In this document: positions 9,840 through 19,103 of the stretch, in pieces | Position numbering within the stretch: position 1 is the stretch's first letter | Layout: every line of letters begins with the position of its first letter | DNA from: Clostridium saudiense | Lineage (GTDB): Bacteria > Bacillota > Clostridia > Clostridiales > Clostridiaceae | Length of the DNA stretch: 64,000 nt | Direction: 5' to 3' | Assembly: GCF_000577815.1 (NCBI RefSeq) | Contig: NZ_CBYM010000013.1 | Location: 25,853 to 89,852 of the forward strand | Program-made: the position numbers and the translations under genes | Notes under the pieces: generated by a model | The model's database searches: none | The model's input: the letters and a program-made list of their open reading frames with translations, nothing else | What the model was told of the DNA's origin: nothing

Positions 9840-9979
9840 AATAGTTTCACCCCATCTTTAAATTAATATAAAAGAAAAAGTATAATAAATATTTTAACAT
9901 AGAAATTAATTTATAAATATAATAATTGTGCTTTGCTAGAAATTATGGATATAATTATGAAAAAGAGGTGGTTTTATAA

Positions 9980-10651
9980 ATGAATAATAAAATTTTTATT
10001 ATAGAAGATGAAGAGAAAATAAGGTTAGAGTTAAGTACATTTTTAAATAGATATGGTTATGAAACAAGTTATTCCACAGATTTTGAAAATATAGTTGATA
10101 TTTCCCTGAAGGAGGAGCCAGATATAATATTGTTAGATATTAATTTACCGTATTATGATGGTTATTATATATGCAGAGAAATAAGAAGGAAATCTAATGT
10201 TCCAATAATAGTAGTTACAAGTAGAAATAGTGAAGTAGATGAGCTTATGAGTATGAATTTAGGTGCAGATGATTTTATAACTAAGCCTTATAATACTCAA
10301 ATTTTACTTGCTAGGATTGCATCAATTATTCGAAGAACATATCAAAATTTAGATAGTGAAGTTTTCGAATTTAAGGGTTTAAAATATAACATGTCTACTA
10401 GTGAAATGACATTTGATAATAAAAAGTGTGAGTTAACAAAAAATGAAAGTAAAATTCTTTTTACATTAATGAAAAATAAAGGGAGGATTGTTTCGAGAAA
10501 TGATTTAATGAAAGCTTTGTGGCAGGATGATGAATTTGTAGATGATAATACTTTGACTGTTAATATTAATAGGTTAAGAAAAAAATTAGAAGAAATAGGT
10601 GCTGTTGATTATATTCAAACAAAGAGGGGACAGGGGTATATTTTAATATGA
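9980..10651 (+). CDS. bceR: OmpR family response regulator, BceR-like
   Basis: A 223-residue response regulator with a receiver domain (phospho-acceptor Asp53 in ILLDINLPYYDG, acidic pair at residues 10-12, Lys in ITKPYN) and a winged-helix DNA-binding domain (about 125-223). The start ATG follows AGAGGTGG. Its stop overlaps the start of the sensor kinase gene by 4 bases. Regulators of this type, paired with short intramembrane kinases and BceAB transporters, switch on peptide-antibiotic detoxification. Likely targets are the two ABC transporters downstream. The gene name is assigned by family and context and does not imply proven bacitracin sensing. Confidence 0.88.
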   Translation: MNNKIFIIEDEEKIRLELSTFLNRYGYETSYSTDFENIVDISLKEEPDIILLDINLPYYDGYYICREIRRKSNVPIIVVTSRNSEVDELMSMNLGADDFITKPYNTQILLARIASIIRRTYQNLDSEVFEFKGLKYNMSTSEMTFDNKKCELTKNESKILFTLMKNKGRIVSRNDLMKALWQDDEFVDDNTLTVNINRLRKKLEEIGAVDYIQTKRGQGYILI

Positions 10652-11658
10652 GCTTTATAGAATATTTTAAAGATAAAGTTATATTTATAATAATTAATAT
10701 AATTGTTTTAGTTATTACATCTTATTTATTGTTTGGATTAAATGTATCTTCCTATGCAATTTTTATAATATGTATTTTGAATTTTTTAGCCAGTATATCT
10801 TTTTTTATTTATGATTGTTTAAGAAAAAGTAAGTATTATAGTAGTTTATTAAAGAGATTAGATGAATTGGATAAAAAGTATTTTATTGGTGATGTTGCTA
10901 CTGAAGAAGATTTTTTAGAGGGTAAAATTTTATTTGAAATTATAAGTCAAGCAACAAAATCAATGAAGGATGATATAAGTGAATCTATTAGAAATAGCAA
11001 TGATTATAAAGAATATATAGAGCTTTGGGTACATGAAATAAAAACTCCTATAGCAACTTGTAAATTACTTATTGAAAATAATGATAATGAAGTTACTGAA
11101 AGTATAGGAGAAGAGGTAACAAAGGTTGAGGATTATATAGAACAGGTTTTATTTTATGCAAGAAGCAATGCAGTAGAAAAAGATTATTTGATTAAAGAAA
11201 TTAATTTAAAGAAATCTATTAATTCTGTAATTAGAAAAAATGCTAATACTTTAATTGAAAAACGGGTTAAAGTTGATATTAGGAATGTTGATAAAATAGT
11301 ATCCTGTGATAGTAAATGGATAGAATTTATTTTAGGTCAAATAGTAAGTAATAGTATTAAATATATGGATAAGAAAGAAAGTGTTTTAAAAATATATAGT
11401 GAGAATATAGGAAATGACGTTATTTTAAAAATATGTGATAATGGAATTGGAATGGATGAAAGGTCTGTAATTAAAGCTTTTGAAAAAGGGTATACAGGTG
11501 AAAATGGTAGAAGATTTGGAAAATCTACTGGCATGGGATTATATTTGTGTAAAAAGCTTTGTGAAAAGTTAGGATTAGGTATAAATATTAAATCAAAGGA
11601 AAATGAAGGAACAGAGGTAACTATATTATTTCCTATAAATGATATGATGAAATTTTAG
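10648..11658 (+). CDS. bceS: Intramembrane-sensing histidine kinase, BceS-like
   Basis: A 336-residue sensor kinase. Two transmembrane helices (about 10-30 and 36-56) are separated by only a few residues, so there is no extracellular sensor domain. The phospho-acceptor is His129 in LWVHEIKTPIA, a BceS-type H-box. The ATPase part has N, G1 and G2 boxes (GQIVSNSIKYM, DNGIGMD, STGMGLYL). In Bce modules such kinases do not sense the peptide alone but read the activity of the partner BceAB transporter, here encoded about 3 kb downstream (14776-17509). It is translationally coupled to the response regulator gene. Confidence 0.88.
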   Translation: MSFIEYFKDKVIFIIINIIVLVITSYLLFGLNVSSYAIFIICILNFLASISFFIYDCLRKSKYYSSLLKRLDELDKKYFIGDVATEEDFLEGKILFEIISQATKSMKDDISESIRNSNDYKEYIELWVHEIKTPIATCKLLIENNDNEVTESIGEEVTKVEDYIEQVLFYARSNAVEKDYLIKEINLKKSINSVIRKNANTLIEKRVKVDIRNVDKIVSCDSKWIEFILGQIVSNSIKYMDKKESVLKIYSENIGNDVILKICDNGIGMDERSVIKAFEKGYTGENGRRFGKSTGMGLYLCKKLCEKLGLGINIKSKENEGTEVTILFPINDMMKF

Positions 11659-11680
11659 TGCTAAAAGGGAGAGTAAGTTT

Positions 11681-12235
11681 ATGAAGAGTATTGAAACAGA
11701 AAGATTAATATTAAGAAAATGGTGTAAAGATGATTATTTAGATATGTATGACTATGGTAGTGATGATAGAGTAGGACCTAATGCAGGGTGGCCTGTACAT
11801 AAAACTATAGAAGATAGTAAAGAAATAGTTGATATGTTTATAGATGGTGATGAAGAATACGCAGTAGTTTTAAAAAGTGAAAGTAAAGTTATCGGTGGAG
11901 TAGGGTTACATTATAAAAAGATTGATAAAAATATGCAAGGTGGAAATGTACGTGAAATAGGATATGTTTTAAATCCTAAATATTGGGGAAATGAATATAT
12001 TCCTGAAGCTGTTAAAGCATTAATAAAATATGGATTTGAAGAATTAAATTTAGATTTAATTTGGTGTGGTCATTTTGATTATAATTTTAAATCTAAAAGA
12101 GTAATTGAAAAATGTGGATTTAATTTTAAGTTTGAAAAGATAAGGGAACTACCGTTATTAGATAATAAAGAAGTTAATGAATTATATTATAATATTTTAA
12201 AAGAAGAGTATTTTGATAAAATAAAATTAATGTAG
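11681..12235 (+). CDS. GNAT family N-acetyltransferase (RimJ/RimL-like)
   Basis: A 184-residue acetyltransferase of the RimJ/RimL type, starting IETERLILRKW. The acetyl-CoA part shows REIGYVLNPKYWGNEYIPEA and, near the end, the family's KSKRVIEKCGFNF. It lies 22 bases after the kinase gene and before a terminator, so it is probably co-transcribed with bceRS. Members acetylate protein N-termini, amino acids or small molecules, including antibiotics. The substrate here is unknown; its place in a resistance island suggests, but does not show, a protective role. Confidence 0.85.
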   Translation: MKSIETERLILRKWCKDDYLDMYDYGSDDRVGPNAGWPVHKTIEDSKEIVDMFIDGDEEYAVVLKSESKVIGGVGLHYKKIDKNMQGGNVREIGYVLNPKYWGNEYIPEAVKALIKYGFEELNLDLIWCGHFDYNFKSKRVIEKCGFNFKFEKIRELPLLDNKEVNELYYNILKEEYFDKIKLM

Positions 12236-12254
12236 AAAAAATGTTTTTATATCT

Positions 12255-12300
12255 ATGCCTCAGGTAAAATATGTATATTTTACCTGAGGCATATTTTATT
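12255..12300 (+). terminator. Terminator after GNAT gene
   Basis: A perfect 17-base-pair stem (ATGCCTCAGGTAAAATA and its complement, 4-base loop TGTA) with a short T-rich tail, 19 bases after the acetyltransferase stop. It ends the bceRS-GNAT transcript. Confidence 0.85.
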
Positions 12301-12388
12301 AAGGAATTATTAAGAAAATTTAAAATATATAGTAAGATTTTATAGATATAATACAAGGAGTGATGGAAAAAGTGTAGGAGGAAGATAC

Positions 12389-13309
12389 ATGAATGTTTTA
12401 GAGGTAAATGATTTAAGAAAGTCATTAGGAAAAAGAGAAATTATAAAAGGTGTAAGTTTTAATATAAAGTCTGGAGAAATATTTGGATTTTTAGGACCTA
12501 ATGGTGCTGGGAAAACTACTACAATAAGAATGTTAGTTGGATTAATTAAACCAACATCAGGAGAAATAAAAATTTGTGGGCATGATTTAAGTAAGGATAC
12601 AACCAATGCTTTAAGTGAAGTTGGAGCAGTAGTTGAAAATCCAGAGTTATACAAGTATTTATCAGGTAGAGAAAATCTTATGCAAATTGCAAGAATAAGA
12701 AAGGTATCTAAAGAAGATGTAGAAGAAACTATAAAACTTGTTGGTCTTGAGGGAAGGATTGATGATAAAGTAAGAAAATATTCTTTAGGAATGAAGCAAA
12801 GATTAGGACTAGCAGCGTCCCTTTTATCAAAACCAAAGCTACTAATTTTAGATGAGCCAACGAATGGATTAGATCCATCTGGAATATTAGATTTTAGAGA
12901 AGTTGTACAAAAGGCAGCTAAGGAAAGGGGAATGGCTGTATTTGTATCATCTCACATATTATCAGAAGTTCAAAATCTTTGTGATAAAGTTGCATTTATT
13001 AATGATGGAGTAATTAAGGCTGTTGAAGAAATAAATTCAGATACAAATTCTATGGATACTGAGAAAGATATAATTTGTCTCGTTTCTAATGATGATAAGA
13101 AAATAATTGAAAATGAAGTTAAAAAATTAACTTATGTTTCATCATGTAAAATTAATGATAAGGGATTACAAATAATATTAGAATCTAACTCAACGTCTAA
13201 GCTGGTTAAGCATTTAGCATGTAATAATTTTAATATTGAAGAAATCTATAAGGAAAGAAAAGGCTTAGAGCAAAGATATATGGAATTAGTTGAGGGAGGA
13301 ATAAGATAA
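12389..13309 (+). CDS. ABC transporter ATP-binding protein, BcrA-like
   Basis: A 306-residue ATPase with Walker A GPNGAGKTT, Q-loop (VVENPE), signature YSLGMKQR, Walker B LLILDEPTNGLDP and switch His (SSHILSE). The YSLGMKQR signature and the about 90-residue C-terminal extension are typical of the BcrA/lantibiotic-immunity (CcmA) branch. Its last base overlaps the start of the permease gene (TAATG). The pair should form a type-2 exporter for peptide antibiotics or similar compounds. It sits between the bceRS and bceAB genes, so common control is plausible. Confidence 0.9.
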   Translation: MNVLEVNDLRKSLGKREIIKGVSFNIKSGEIFGFLGPNGAGKTTTIRMLVGLIKPTSGEIKICGHDLSKDTTNALSEVGAVVENPELYKYLSGRENLMQIARIRKVSKEDVEETIKLVGLEGRIDDKVRKYSLGMKQRLGLAASLLSKPKLLILDEPTNGLDPSGILDFREVVQKAAKERGMAVFVSSHILSEVQNLCDKVAFINDGVIKAVEEINSDTNSMDTEKDIICLVSNDDKKIIENEVKKLTYVSSCKINDKGLQIILESNSTSKLVKHLACNNFNIEEIYKERKGLEQRYMELVEGGIR

Positions 13310-14532
13310 TGTTATTTACTTTAATAAAAAATGAATTAATAAAACTTATGAAAAAGTCCAAGACATGGATAGTATTTGCACTTTTTGCAGCTTTCATAGC
13401 AGTAACTATATTTGCTCAATATAGAAGCGATAAAAATATGAGAGTATGGAGTTCACCAGAGAAACAACTAGAAATGGCTCAAGATAATTTAAACTATTAT
13501 AATGAAGAACTTGAGCTGAATAAAGACACTGATGTTAATCCAGAATATATAACATATTTACAAGAGGCTATAGAAAATTCAAAGGCTCAAATAGAAAACT
13601 ATGAAGATATAATAAAAAATGGATTAGATGAAAAGGCATGGAAGCTTCAATTAGATCAAATGATTGAGGATAGTAAGCAAATTATAGAAAGTTATAAAAA
13701 GTACGATGATGAGTGGTCAAAAAGATATTTAATGGAAGAGCAAGATAATTTAGAAATGTATAATTATCTTAAGGATAATAATATTGAGCCACTTTATGGA
13801 TGGGAATATGAAGCTTATAACTATATGACTTCACTTATGCAATTTTTAGGAATGGCACTTTTACTTTGTGGGATAGCTGTATTTATGAGTGATATAGTTT
13901 CTGGAGAATGTACGCCAGCTACATTAAAATTCCTACTTGTACAACCAGTAACAAGAGGAAAGGTGCTTTTATCTAAGTTTATATCAGTAACAATAACAGT
14001 TGTTGCTATGATTTTAGGGGGAGAACTTATAGGATTTGCTTTTGTAAATTTAACTAGTAAACTAGGTGGAGCTAGCTATCCAGTTAATTTAGGAGCTCAA
14101 TATAATAAGGTTATAAATTCTGAAGGTGTAGCTGAATTAGTTAAAGTTGTAGGATCAGGGCACATGGGAACTAATGGAGAATTGTTTGTTAAAGCTATGT
14201 TATTCCAAGGATTATTTATTATAGCAGCTTGTTCAGTAGTATTTTTAATTTCAACTTTAATAAAAAGTAGTATGATAACTATGGCATTATCAGTAGTTGT
14301 TACGGTATTTTTAAGTATAGGAAGTCAAGGAATAGATTCACTTAAAGATGTTGCACATTTAATATTTGTAAACTATGGTGATGGAATTAGTGTATTAACT
14401 GGAAGTAGTGCATTAGCGTTTAATAATCCTAATATGACAGTTCAAAATGGAATAATAGTTATGATTGCAACTATTGTAATTTCATATACAATTGCGCATA
14501 TTAACTTTAAAAGAAAAGATATTTTAATTTAA
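13309..14532 (+). CDS. ABC-2 type permease, partner of BcrA-like ATPase
   Basis: A 407-residue ABC-2 permease. One N-terminal membrane helix (about 20-37) is followed by a long outward-facing, Glu/Lys-rich helical segment (about 40-165, probably coiled coil). Five further helices lie between about 180 and 400. The start codon overlaps the ATPase stop by one base, so synthesis is coupled. The architecture (large loop between helix 1 and 2) matches ABC-2 permeases of the YhgE/NatB/BcrB kind used in peptide antibiotic resistance. Substrate unknown. Confidence 0.87.
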   Translation: MLFTLIKNELIKLMKKSKTWIVFALFAAFIAVTIFAQYRSDKNMRVWSSPEKQLEMAQDNLNYYNEELELNKDTDVNPEYITYLQEAIENSKAQIENYEDIIKNGLDEKAWKLQLDQMIEDSKQIIESYKKYDDEWSKRYLMEEQDNLEMYNYLKDNNIEPLYGWEYEAYNYMTSLMQFLGMALLLCGIAVFMSDIVSGECTPATLKFLLVQPVTRGKVLLSKFISVTITVVAMILGGELIGFAFVNLTSKLGGASYPVNLGAQYNKVINSEGVAELVKVVGSGHMGTNGELFVKAMLFQGLFIIAACSVVFLISTLIKSSMITMALSVVVTVFLSIGSQGIDSLKDVAHLIFVNYGDGISVLTGSSALAFNNPNMTVQNGIIVMIATIVISYTIAHINFKRKDILI

Positions 14533-14625
14533 TAAAAATAATTATCTTATATTGTATAAGTTGATTAATAATAAATTGTATCAGGAGAAAATATGTATAT
14601 TTTCATCTGCGATAATTATAAAATA

Positions 14626-14655
14626 CGCACACCACTTTGGTGTGCGATTTTTGTT
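14626..14655 (+). terminator. Terminator after BcrAB-like operon
   Basis: A perfect 9-base-pair G+C-rich stem (CGCACACCA / TGGTGTGCG, loop CTT) followed by A then five T. A weaker AAAATATGTATATTTT dyad lies just upstream (14588-14603) and shares its core with the terminator at 12255. Confidence 0.85.
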
Positions 14656-14775
14656 ATATAACAAAAATGTAAGGTTTCTGTTATATAGTTCTATGGATAG
14701 AGTATCATATTAATTGTAAAATTTAATCATAGTCAAGGGAAAGTCTTGAAAAATATGAACTCAGTGGAGGAAAGT

Positions 14776-15546
14776 ATGAAAAGGGAAGTTTTAAAGGTAA
14801 GCAATATAGAAAAATATTATGGAAATAAGAGTAATATAACTAAAGCAATTAATAATATTAATTTTACAGTAGAAGAAGGAGAATTTATTGGGGTAATGGG
14901 TGCTTCAGGAAGTGGTAAAACTACATTATTAAATTGTATCTCAACAATAGATAAAGTAAGCAGTGGTCATATTTTTATAAATAATAATGATATTACAAAG
15001 TTAAACTCTAAAAAAATTGCAAAATTTAGAAGAGAAGAGCTTGGATTTATATTTCAAGATTTTAATTTATTAGATACATTAACTTGTTATGAAAATATAG
15101 CATTAGCATTAACTATTTCAAGAGTTAATCATAAAGAAATTGATATTCGAGTTAAAGAAGTAGCAAGTAAACTTGGAATTATGGAAATATTAAACAAGTA
15201 TCCTTATGAAGTATCAGGTGGACAAAAACAAAGAGTTGCATGTGCAAGAGCAATAATAACTAATCCATCATTAGTATTAGCTGATGAGCCAACTGGTGCA
15301 TTAGATTCAAAGTCTGCAAAAATGCTTCTTGAAAGTTTAGAACATTTAAATACAGAATTAAATGCAACTATTATGATGGTAACTCATGATGCTTTTACAG
15401 CAAGCTATGCAAGTAGAATTTTATTTATTAAAGATGGAAAGATTTTTAATGAGTTAGTTAGAGGAAATGATAGCAGAAAAGATTTCTTTAATAAGATAAT
15501 CGAAGTTGTTACCTTACTTGGAGGTGATCAAAGAGATGTATTTTAA
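14776..15546 (+). CDS. bceA: ABC transporter ATP-binding protein, BceA-like
   Basis: About 256 residues from the ATG chosen here, which has GTGGAGG 5 bases upstream; a TTG at 14746 in the same frame would add 10 residues but has a weaker site. Motifs are Walker A GASGSGKTT, Q-loop FIFQDFN, signature VSGGQKQR, Walker B LVLADEPTGALD and switch His in MMVTHDA. This is the LolD/MacB-like class used with FtsX-type permeases. The partner permease gene starts within its 3' end. Known BceAB transporters free target lipids from cell-wall-active peptides and signal to the BceS kinase. Confidence 0.92.
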   Translation: MKREVLKVSNIEKYYGNKSNITKAINNINFTVEEGEFIGVMGASGSGKTTLLNCISTIDKVSSGHIFINNNDITKLNSKKIAKFRREELGFIFQDFNLLDTLTCYENIALALTISRVNHKEIDIRVKEVASKLGIMEILNKYPYEVSGGQKQRVACARAIITNPSLVLADEPTGALDSKSAKMLLESLEHLNTELNATIMMVTHDAFTASYASRILFIKDGKIFNELVRGNDSRKDFFNKIIEVVTLLGGDQRDVF

Positions 15547-17509
15547 GCTAGCTACAAGAAATTTAAAAAAGAGTTTAAAAGATTATACTATATATTTTTT
15601 AACATTAGTATTTGGAGTTTGTATATTTTATACTTTTAATTCTATTGAATCACAAAAAGTAATGATGGATTTAACTGATATGCAGGCAGCAGCATTTCAA
15701 CTAATAGATGTAGTTATGGGAGTTGCTTCAGTATTTATTTCTTTTGTTTTAGGATTTTTAATAGTATATGCTAATAACTTTTTAATAAGAAGAAGAAAAA
15801 AAGAATTTGGAATTTATATGACATTGGGTATGGAAAATAAACAACTTTCTAGATTGATATTTATAGAGACAATGTTAATTGGAGTTGTTTCGCTAGTAGT
15901 AGGGGTAGCTTTAGGAGTTTTACTTTCACAAGGATTATCAATATTTACTGCTAAATTATTTAAAGTTAATTTAGTTAATTTTACTTTTGTATTTTCTAAA
16001 ATAGCATTTATTAAGACATTAGTTTGTTTTGGATTAATTTATTTAGTTGTTTTAATTTTTAATTCATTTACTATAAGAAAAGTAAAATTAATAGATTTAT
16101 TAACTTCTGCAAAGAAAAATGAAAGCTTAAAAGTAAAAAACATTTGGATATCTGTAATAACATTTGTAATTAGTATAGTAATGATAGGTTCGGCATATTT
16201 TATAGTATTAAAAAATGGAGTTGCAATAGCAAGTCCAACAGCTATAGGAATTCCAGTATTATTAGGATCTATAGGAACACTTTTATTTTTCTTCTCACTA
16301 TCAGGGTTTTTATTGAAGATTATGCAAAACAATAAAAAATTCTACTTGAAAGATTTAAATATGTTTGTATTAAGACAAATTAACAGTAAAATAAACACTA
16401 CTTTTATATCAATGACATTTATTTGCTTAATGTTATTTATTGCAATATGTACATTTTCAAGTGGATTTGGAATTAGCAGAGGTCTCAATAAAGATGTTCA
16501 AGATTTAACGCAATTTGATAGTAGTATATGGAACTTAAATGGTGATAATATTGAAGACTTATTAGGAAAAAATAATTTAGATGACATTTCTAATTATGCA
16601 GAATACACAAATTATAATAGTGAAGTACCTTATAGCAAATTTTTAAGTAAGAATGGTATTGAAAAAGGAAGTAGTTATTATCCTGTATTTGCAGATAGTA
16701 ATATTAATACAATTACATTATCAGACTTTAATGGGTTATTAATATTGTTAGGAAAAGACACTGTAGAGTTAGGGCAAAATGAGTATTTAGCTTTTGGTGA
16801 CATAGATGATATGCAAGCTGTGATACAGGAAGCTATAGATAATAATACTAAAATAAATATTAATGGAAAGGAATTAAGTCCTTCAAGTAATAAAGTTTTC
16901 AATATTGTAGCTTATGATTCAACTCTTAAAAATAATATTTGTACATTTGTAGTAAATGATGATGTAGTTAATGGATTAACAGCTATTAATACTTATTTAA
17001 ATGTAAATTATAAAGATGATAAATTAAAGTCAGAAGAAGCTATAAACAAGTTAATAAAAGATAATAATGCTAAGGATGGAACTCAAATATATTATATTAG
17101 TAAAGAAAATGTAGAAGCAACTACAGCTGGACTTGGAGCAGTGGTTTCCTATCTAGCAATTTATATGGGGGTTATATTCCTAATAACAAGTGCAGCAGTT
17201 TTAGCACTTCAACAATTATGTGAATCAGCAGATAATATCTATAGATATGAATTACTTAAAAAAGTTGGAGTTGATGAAAAAATAATTAATAAATCTTTAT
17301 TTACACAAATAGGAATATATTTCATAATTCCTTTAGCACTTGCATTAGTTCATTCTATAGCAGGATTAAAATTTGCACAAGGAATAGTTTCTATAGTTGG
17401 TGATGGAAGTATGATGAAATATATATTAATTACTTTAGTTGTACTTATAATTATTTATGGTGGATATTTTATTGCAACTTATAATGGCTCAAAGAAAATG
17501 ATAAAATAA
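15536..17509 (+). CDS. bceB: BceB-like FtsX family permease
   Basis: About 657 residues from the ATG at 15536, which sits 8 bases after GGAGGTGA; an in-frame TTG at 15506 is less likely. The gene overlaps bceA by 11 bases. The protein has about ten membrane helices: four near the N-terminus, two to three between 200 and 310, then a large extracellular domain (about 330-550), then three C-terminal helices. This is the layout of BceB permeases (usually 620-670 residues), whose big loop defines peptide specificity and contacts the sensor kinase. Specificity cannot be read from sequence. Confidence 0.9.
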   Translation: MYFKLATRNLKKSLKDYTIYFLTLVFGVCIFYTFNSIESQKVMMDLTDMQAAAFQLIDVVMGVASVFISFVLGFLIVYANNFLIRRRKKEFGIYMTLGMENKQLSRLIFIETMLIGVVSLVVGVALGVLLSQGLSIFTAKLFKVNLVNFTFVFSKIAFIKTLVCFGLIYLVVLIFNSFTIRKVKLIDLLTSAKKNESLKVKNIWISVITFVISIVMIGSAYFIVLKNGVAIASPTAIGIPVLLGSIGTLLFFFSLSGFLLKIMQNNKKFYLKDLNMFVLRQINSKINTTFISMTFICLMLFIAICTFSSGFGISRGLNKDVQDLTQFDSSIWNLNGDNIEDLLGKNNLDDISNYAEYTNYNSEVPYSKFLSKNGIEKGSSYYPVFADSNINTITLSDFNGLLILLGKDTVELGQNEYLAFGDIDDMQAVIQEAIDNNTKININGKELSPSSNKVFNIVAYDSTLKNNICTFVVNDDVVNGLTAINTYLNVNYKDDKLKSEEAINKLIKDNNAKDGTQIYYISKENVEATTAGLGAVVSYLAIYMGVIFLITSAAVLALQQLCESADNIYRYELLKKVGVDEKIINKSLFTQIGIYFIIPLALALVHSIAGLKFAQGIVSIVGDGSMMKYILITLVVLIIIYGGYFIATYNGSKKMIK

Positions 17510-17559
17510 ATAAGGTGTACAAGTAAGTACATTAAATATCTTATACGAGGTGAATTTGT

Positions 17560-18282
17560 ATGATAAATTTTGCACATAGAGGGGCAAGTAAGTATTATCC
17601 TGAAAACACTATATTATCAATAAAGGAAGGCATAAAAACAGGAGCAACTGGTTTAGAAATTGATGTTCATAAGAGTAAAGACAATAAACTTGTTGTAATA
17701 CATGATGAAGATATTGAAAGAACATTTATAGGAAAAGGGTTAGTAAAGGATTATACCCTTAAAGAACTTAAGGGTTTTAAGTGTAGAAATAAGAATTTTG
17801 AAGATAACTTAGAGTGTAGAATTCCTACTTTAGAAGAGGTTTTAGAGTTAGTTAAAGCTTCTAGGGTAATATTAAATATAGAACTTAAAACTGATGAAAT
17901 ACATTATGAGGGAATTGAAAAAGATGTAATAGATTTAGTTAACAAGTATGAGTTAAAGAATAGAGTAATATTATCTAGCTTTAATCATGAGTCTATAAAA
18001 ATTTCTAGAGAAATTGATAGTGAGTTTAAAACAGGATTATTATATTATCAGCCTATAAAAGATGTAGTTAATTATGCTAAGGATTTTGGTGCAAATGCAA
18101 TTCACCCAGATATTAGATTAGTATCAGAAGAGCTTATTAAAGAAGCTAAAGAAAATAATATAGATGTAAATATTTATACTGTGAATAGTCCAATCTTAAT
18201 GAGAAAATTAATTTCAGCAGGAGTAAGTGGAGTATTTACCGATTATCCAGACTTGTTACAGGAAATAATAAATAATGGATAA
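17560..18282 (+). CDS. Glycerophosphodiester phosphodiesterase
   Basis: A 240-residue GDPD enzyme with a TIM-barrel fold. Catalytic and metal-binding residues are visible: FAHRGASKYYPENT, EIDVHKSKDNKLVVIHD and LNIELKTD. The C-terminal motif VFTDYPDLL is also conserved. No signal peptide is present, so it is cytoplasmic, and it should release glycerol-3-phosphate from glycerophosphodiesters made during phospholipid turnover. The ATG follows CGAGGTG. It lies 50 bases after bceB and may be read through from it; a strong terminator follows. Confidence 0.92.
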   Translation: MINFAHRGASKYYPENTILSIKEGIKTGATGLEIDVHKSKDNKLVVIHDEDIERTFIGKGLVKDYTLKELKGFKCRNKNFEDNLECRIPTLEEVLELVKASRVILNIELKTDEIHYEGIEKDVIDLVNKYELKNRVILSSFNHESIKISREIDSEFKTGLLYYQPIKDVVNYAKDFGANAIHPDIRLVSEELIKEAKENNIDVNIYTVNSPILMRKLISAGVSGVFTDYPDLLQEIINNG

Positions 18283-18291
18283 ATAAAAGAT

Positions 18292-18350
18292 AAAAGTAAT
18301 AACTCTGATAGAAAACTAAAAGTTTTCTATCAGAGTTATTACTTTTTATT
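18292..18350. terminator. Bidirectional terminator between GDPD and YesL-like genes
   Basis: A perfect 26-base-pair inverted repeat (18292-18317 and 18321-18346, loop AAA) with A-rich and T-rich ends on both sides, between convergent genes. Confidence 0.92.
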
Positions 18351-18383
18351 TATTCAATATAAAGTTTGTTGAAGATATTACAT

Positions 18384-19085
18384 TTAATTAGAAGCTGATA
18401 AAGTTCCAACTGATGATTTCTTTTCAAGCTCTAATAATATAGGTTTATCATAAATTGTTAATATAAAACAAAGTATACTTGGTATAAATAGTACTAACAG
18501 AGCATGTATTTTAGCAACAAGGAAAAGTGCTATTAATGTAACAATTATTTTTAATAAAGTTATATAGAATTTCTTTATTGAATAGTAAAAAGATAATGCA
18601 ACAATATCTCTTAATTTCATATGAAATCTACAATTAATAGGAAATGCATAAAGACCTAATATTAATACAAAAATTCCTAATATTAAAAATATTATATGAA
18701 GTCCACTTGAAGACATATTTAAATAAAAATACTGAAAATCTACAAAGAAGATAGTTAATAATAATAATTCTACAAACCATAATTTAAAGTTAGACTTAAA
18801 TTGAGTTTTATAAGAGTTAAAAAAGTAAGAGGTGAATGAAATATCTTTTTCTCTAACTATTTCAGCCATTGTAGAGTATAAAGCGCCTAAAGCTGGTCCA
18901 AATGGAATTAAGCAAATAAATAATAAAGCTATACTAAATAGACTAGCATTATATGATGTTAGTGTATAAAAAAATATAAGTGGTATATTAAGGAGAATAA
19001 AATAAAGTCCTCCTAATAAAAGCCAAGTTATATAATTAATAATTGAAAAAAGTGGTTTGTCATAAAATTCTTTTTGTTTACCCAT
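18384..19085 (-). CDS. yesL: YesL-like DUF624 membrane protein
   Basis: A 233-residue protein with about five membrane helices and the DUF624 pattern (FYDKPLFSIINYITWLL at the start, then a PFGPALGALYSTM motif). YesL proteins are found beside sugar-responsive YesMN kinases and LplABC-type sugar transporters; their molecular function is not known. It is last in a three-gene operon behind the kinase gene (18-base gap) and shares a bidirectional terminator with the GDPD gene. Confidence 0.87.
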   Translation of the reverse strand: MGKQKEFYDKPLFSIINYITWLLLGGLYFILLNIPLIFFYTLTSYNASLFSIALLFICLIPFGPALGALYSTMAEIVREKDISFTSYFFNSYKTQFKSNFKLWFVELLLLTIFFVDFQYFYLNMSSSGLHIIFLILGIFVLILGLYAFPINCRFHMKLRDIVALSFYYSIKKFYITLLKIIVTLIALFLVAKIHALLVLFIPSILCFILTIYDKPILLELEKKSSVGTLSASN

Positions 19086-19103
19086 AGTTTAATACCTCAT
19101 ATT

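Noticed and set aside
12174..12654. Minus-strand frames of 83 and 104 residues near the BcrA-like gene
   Set aside because: They run through a terminator and the antisense of a conserved Walker A region, with no coding features.
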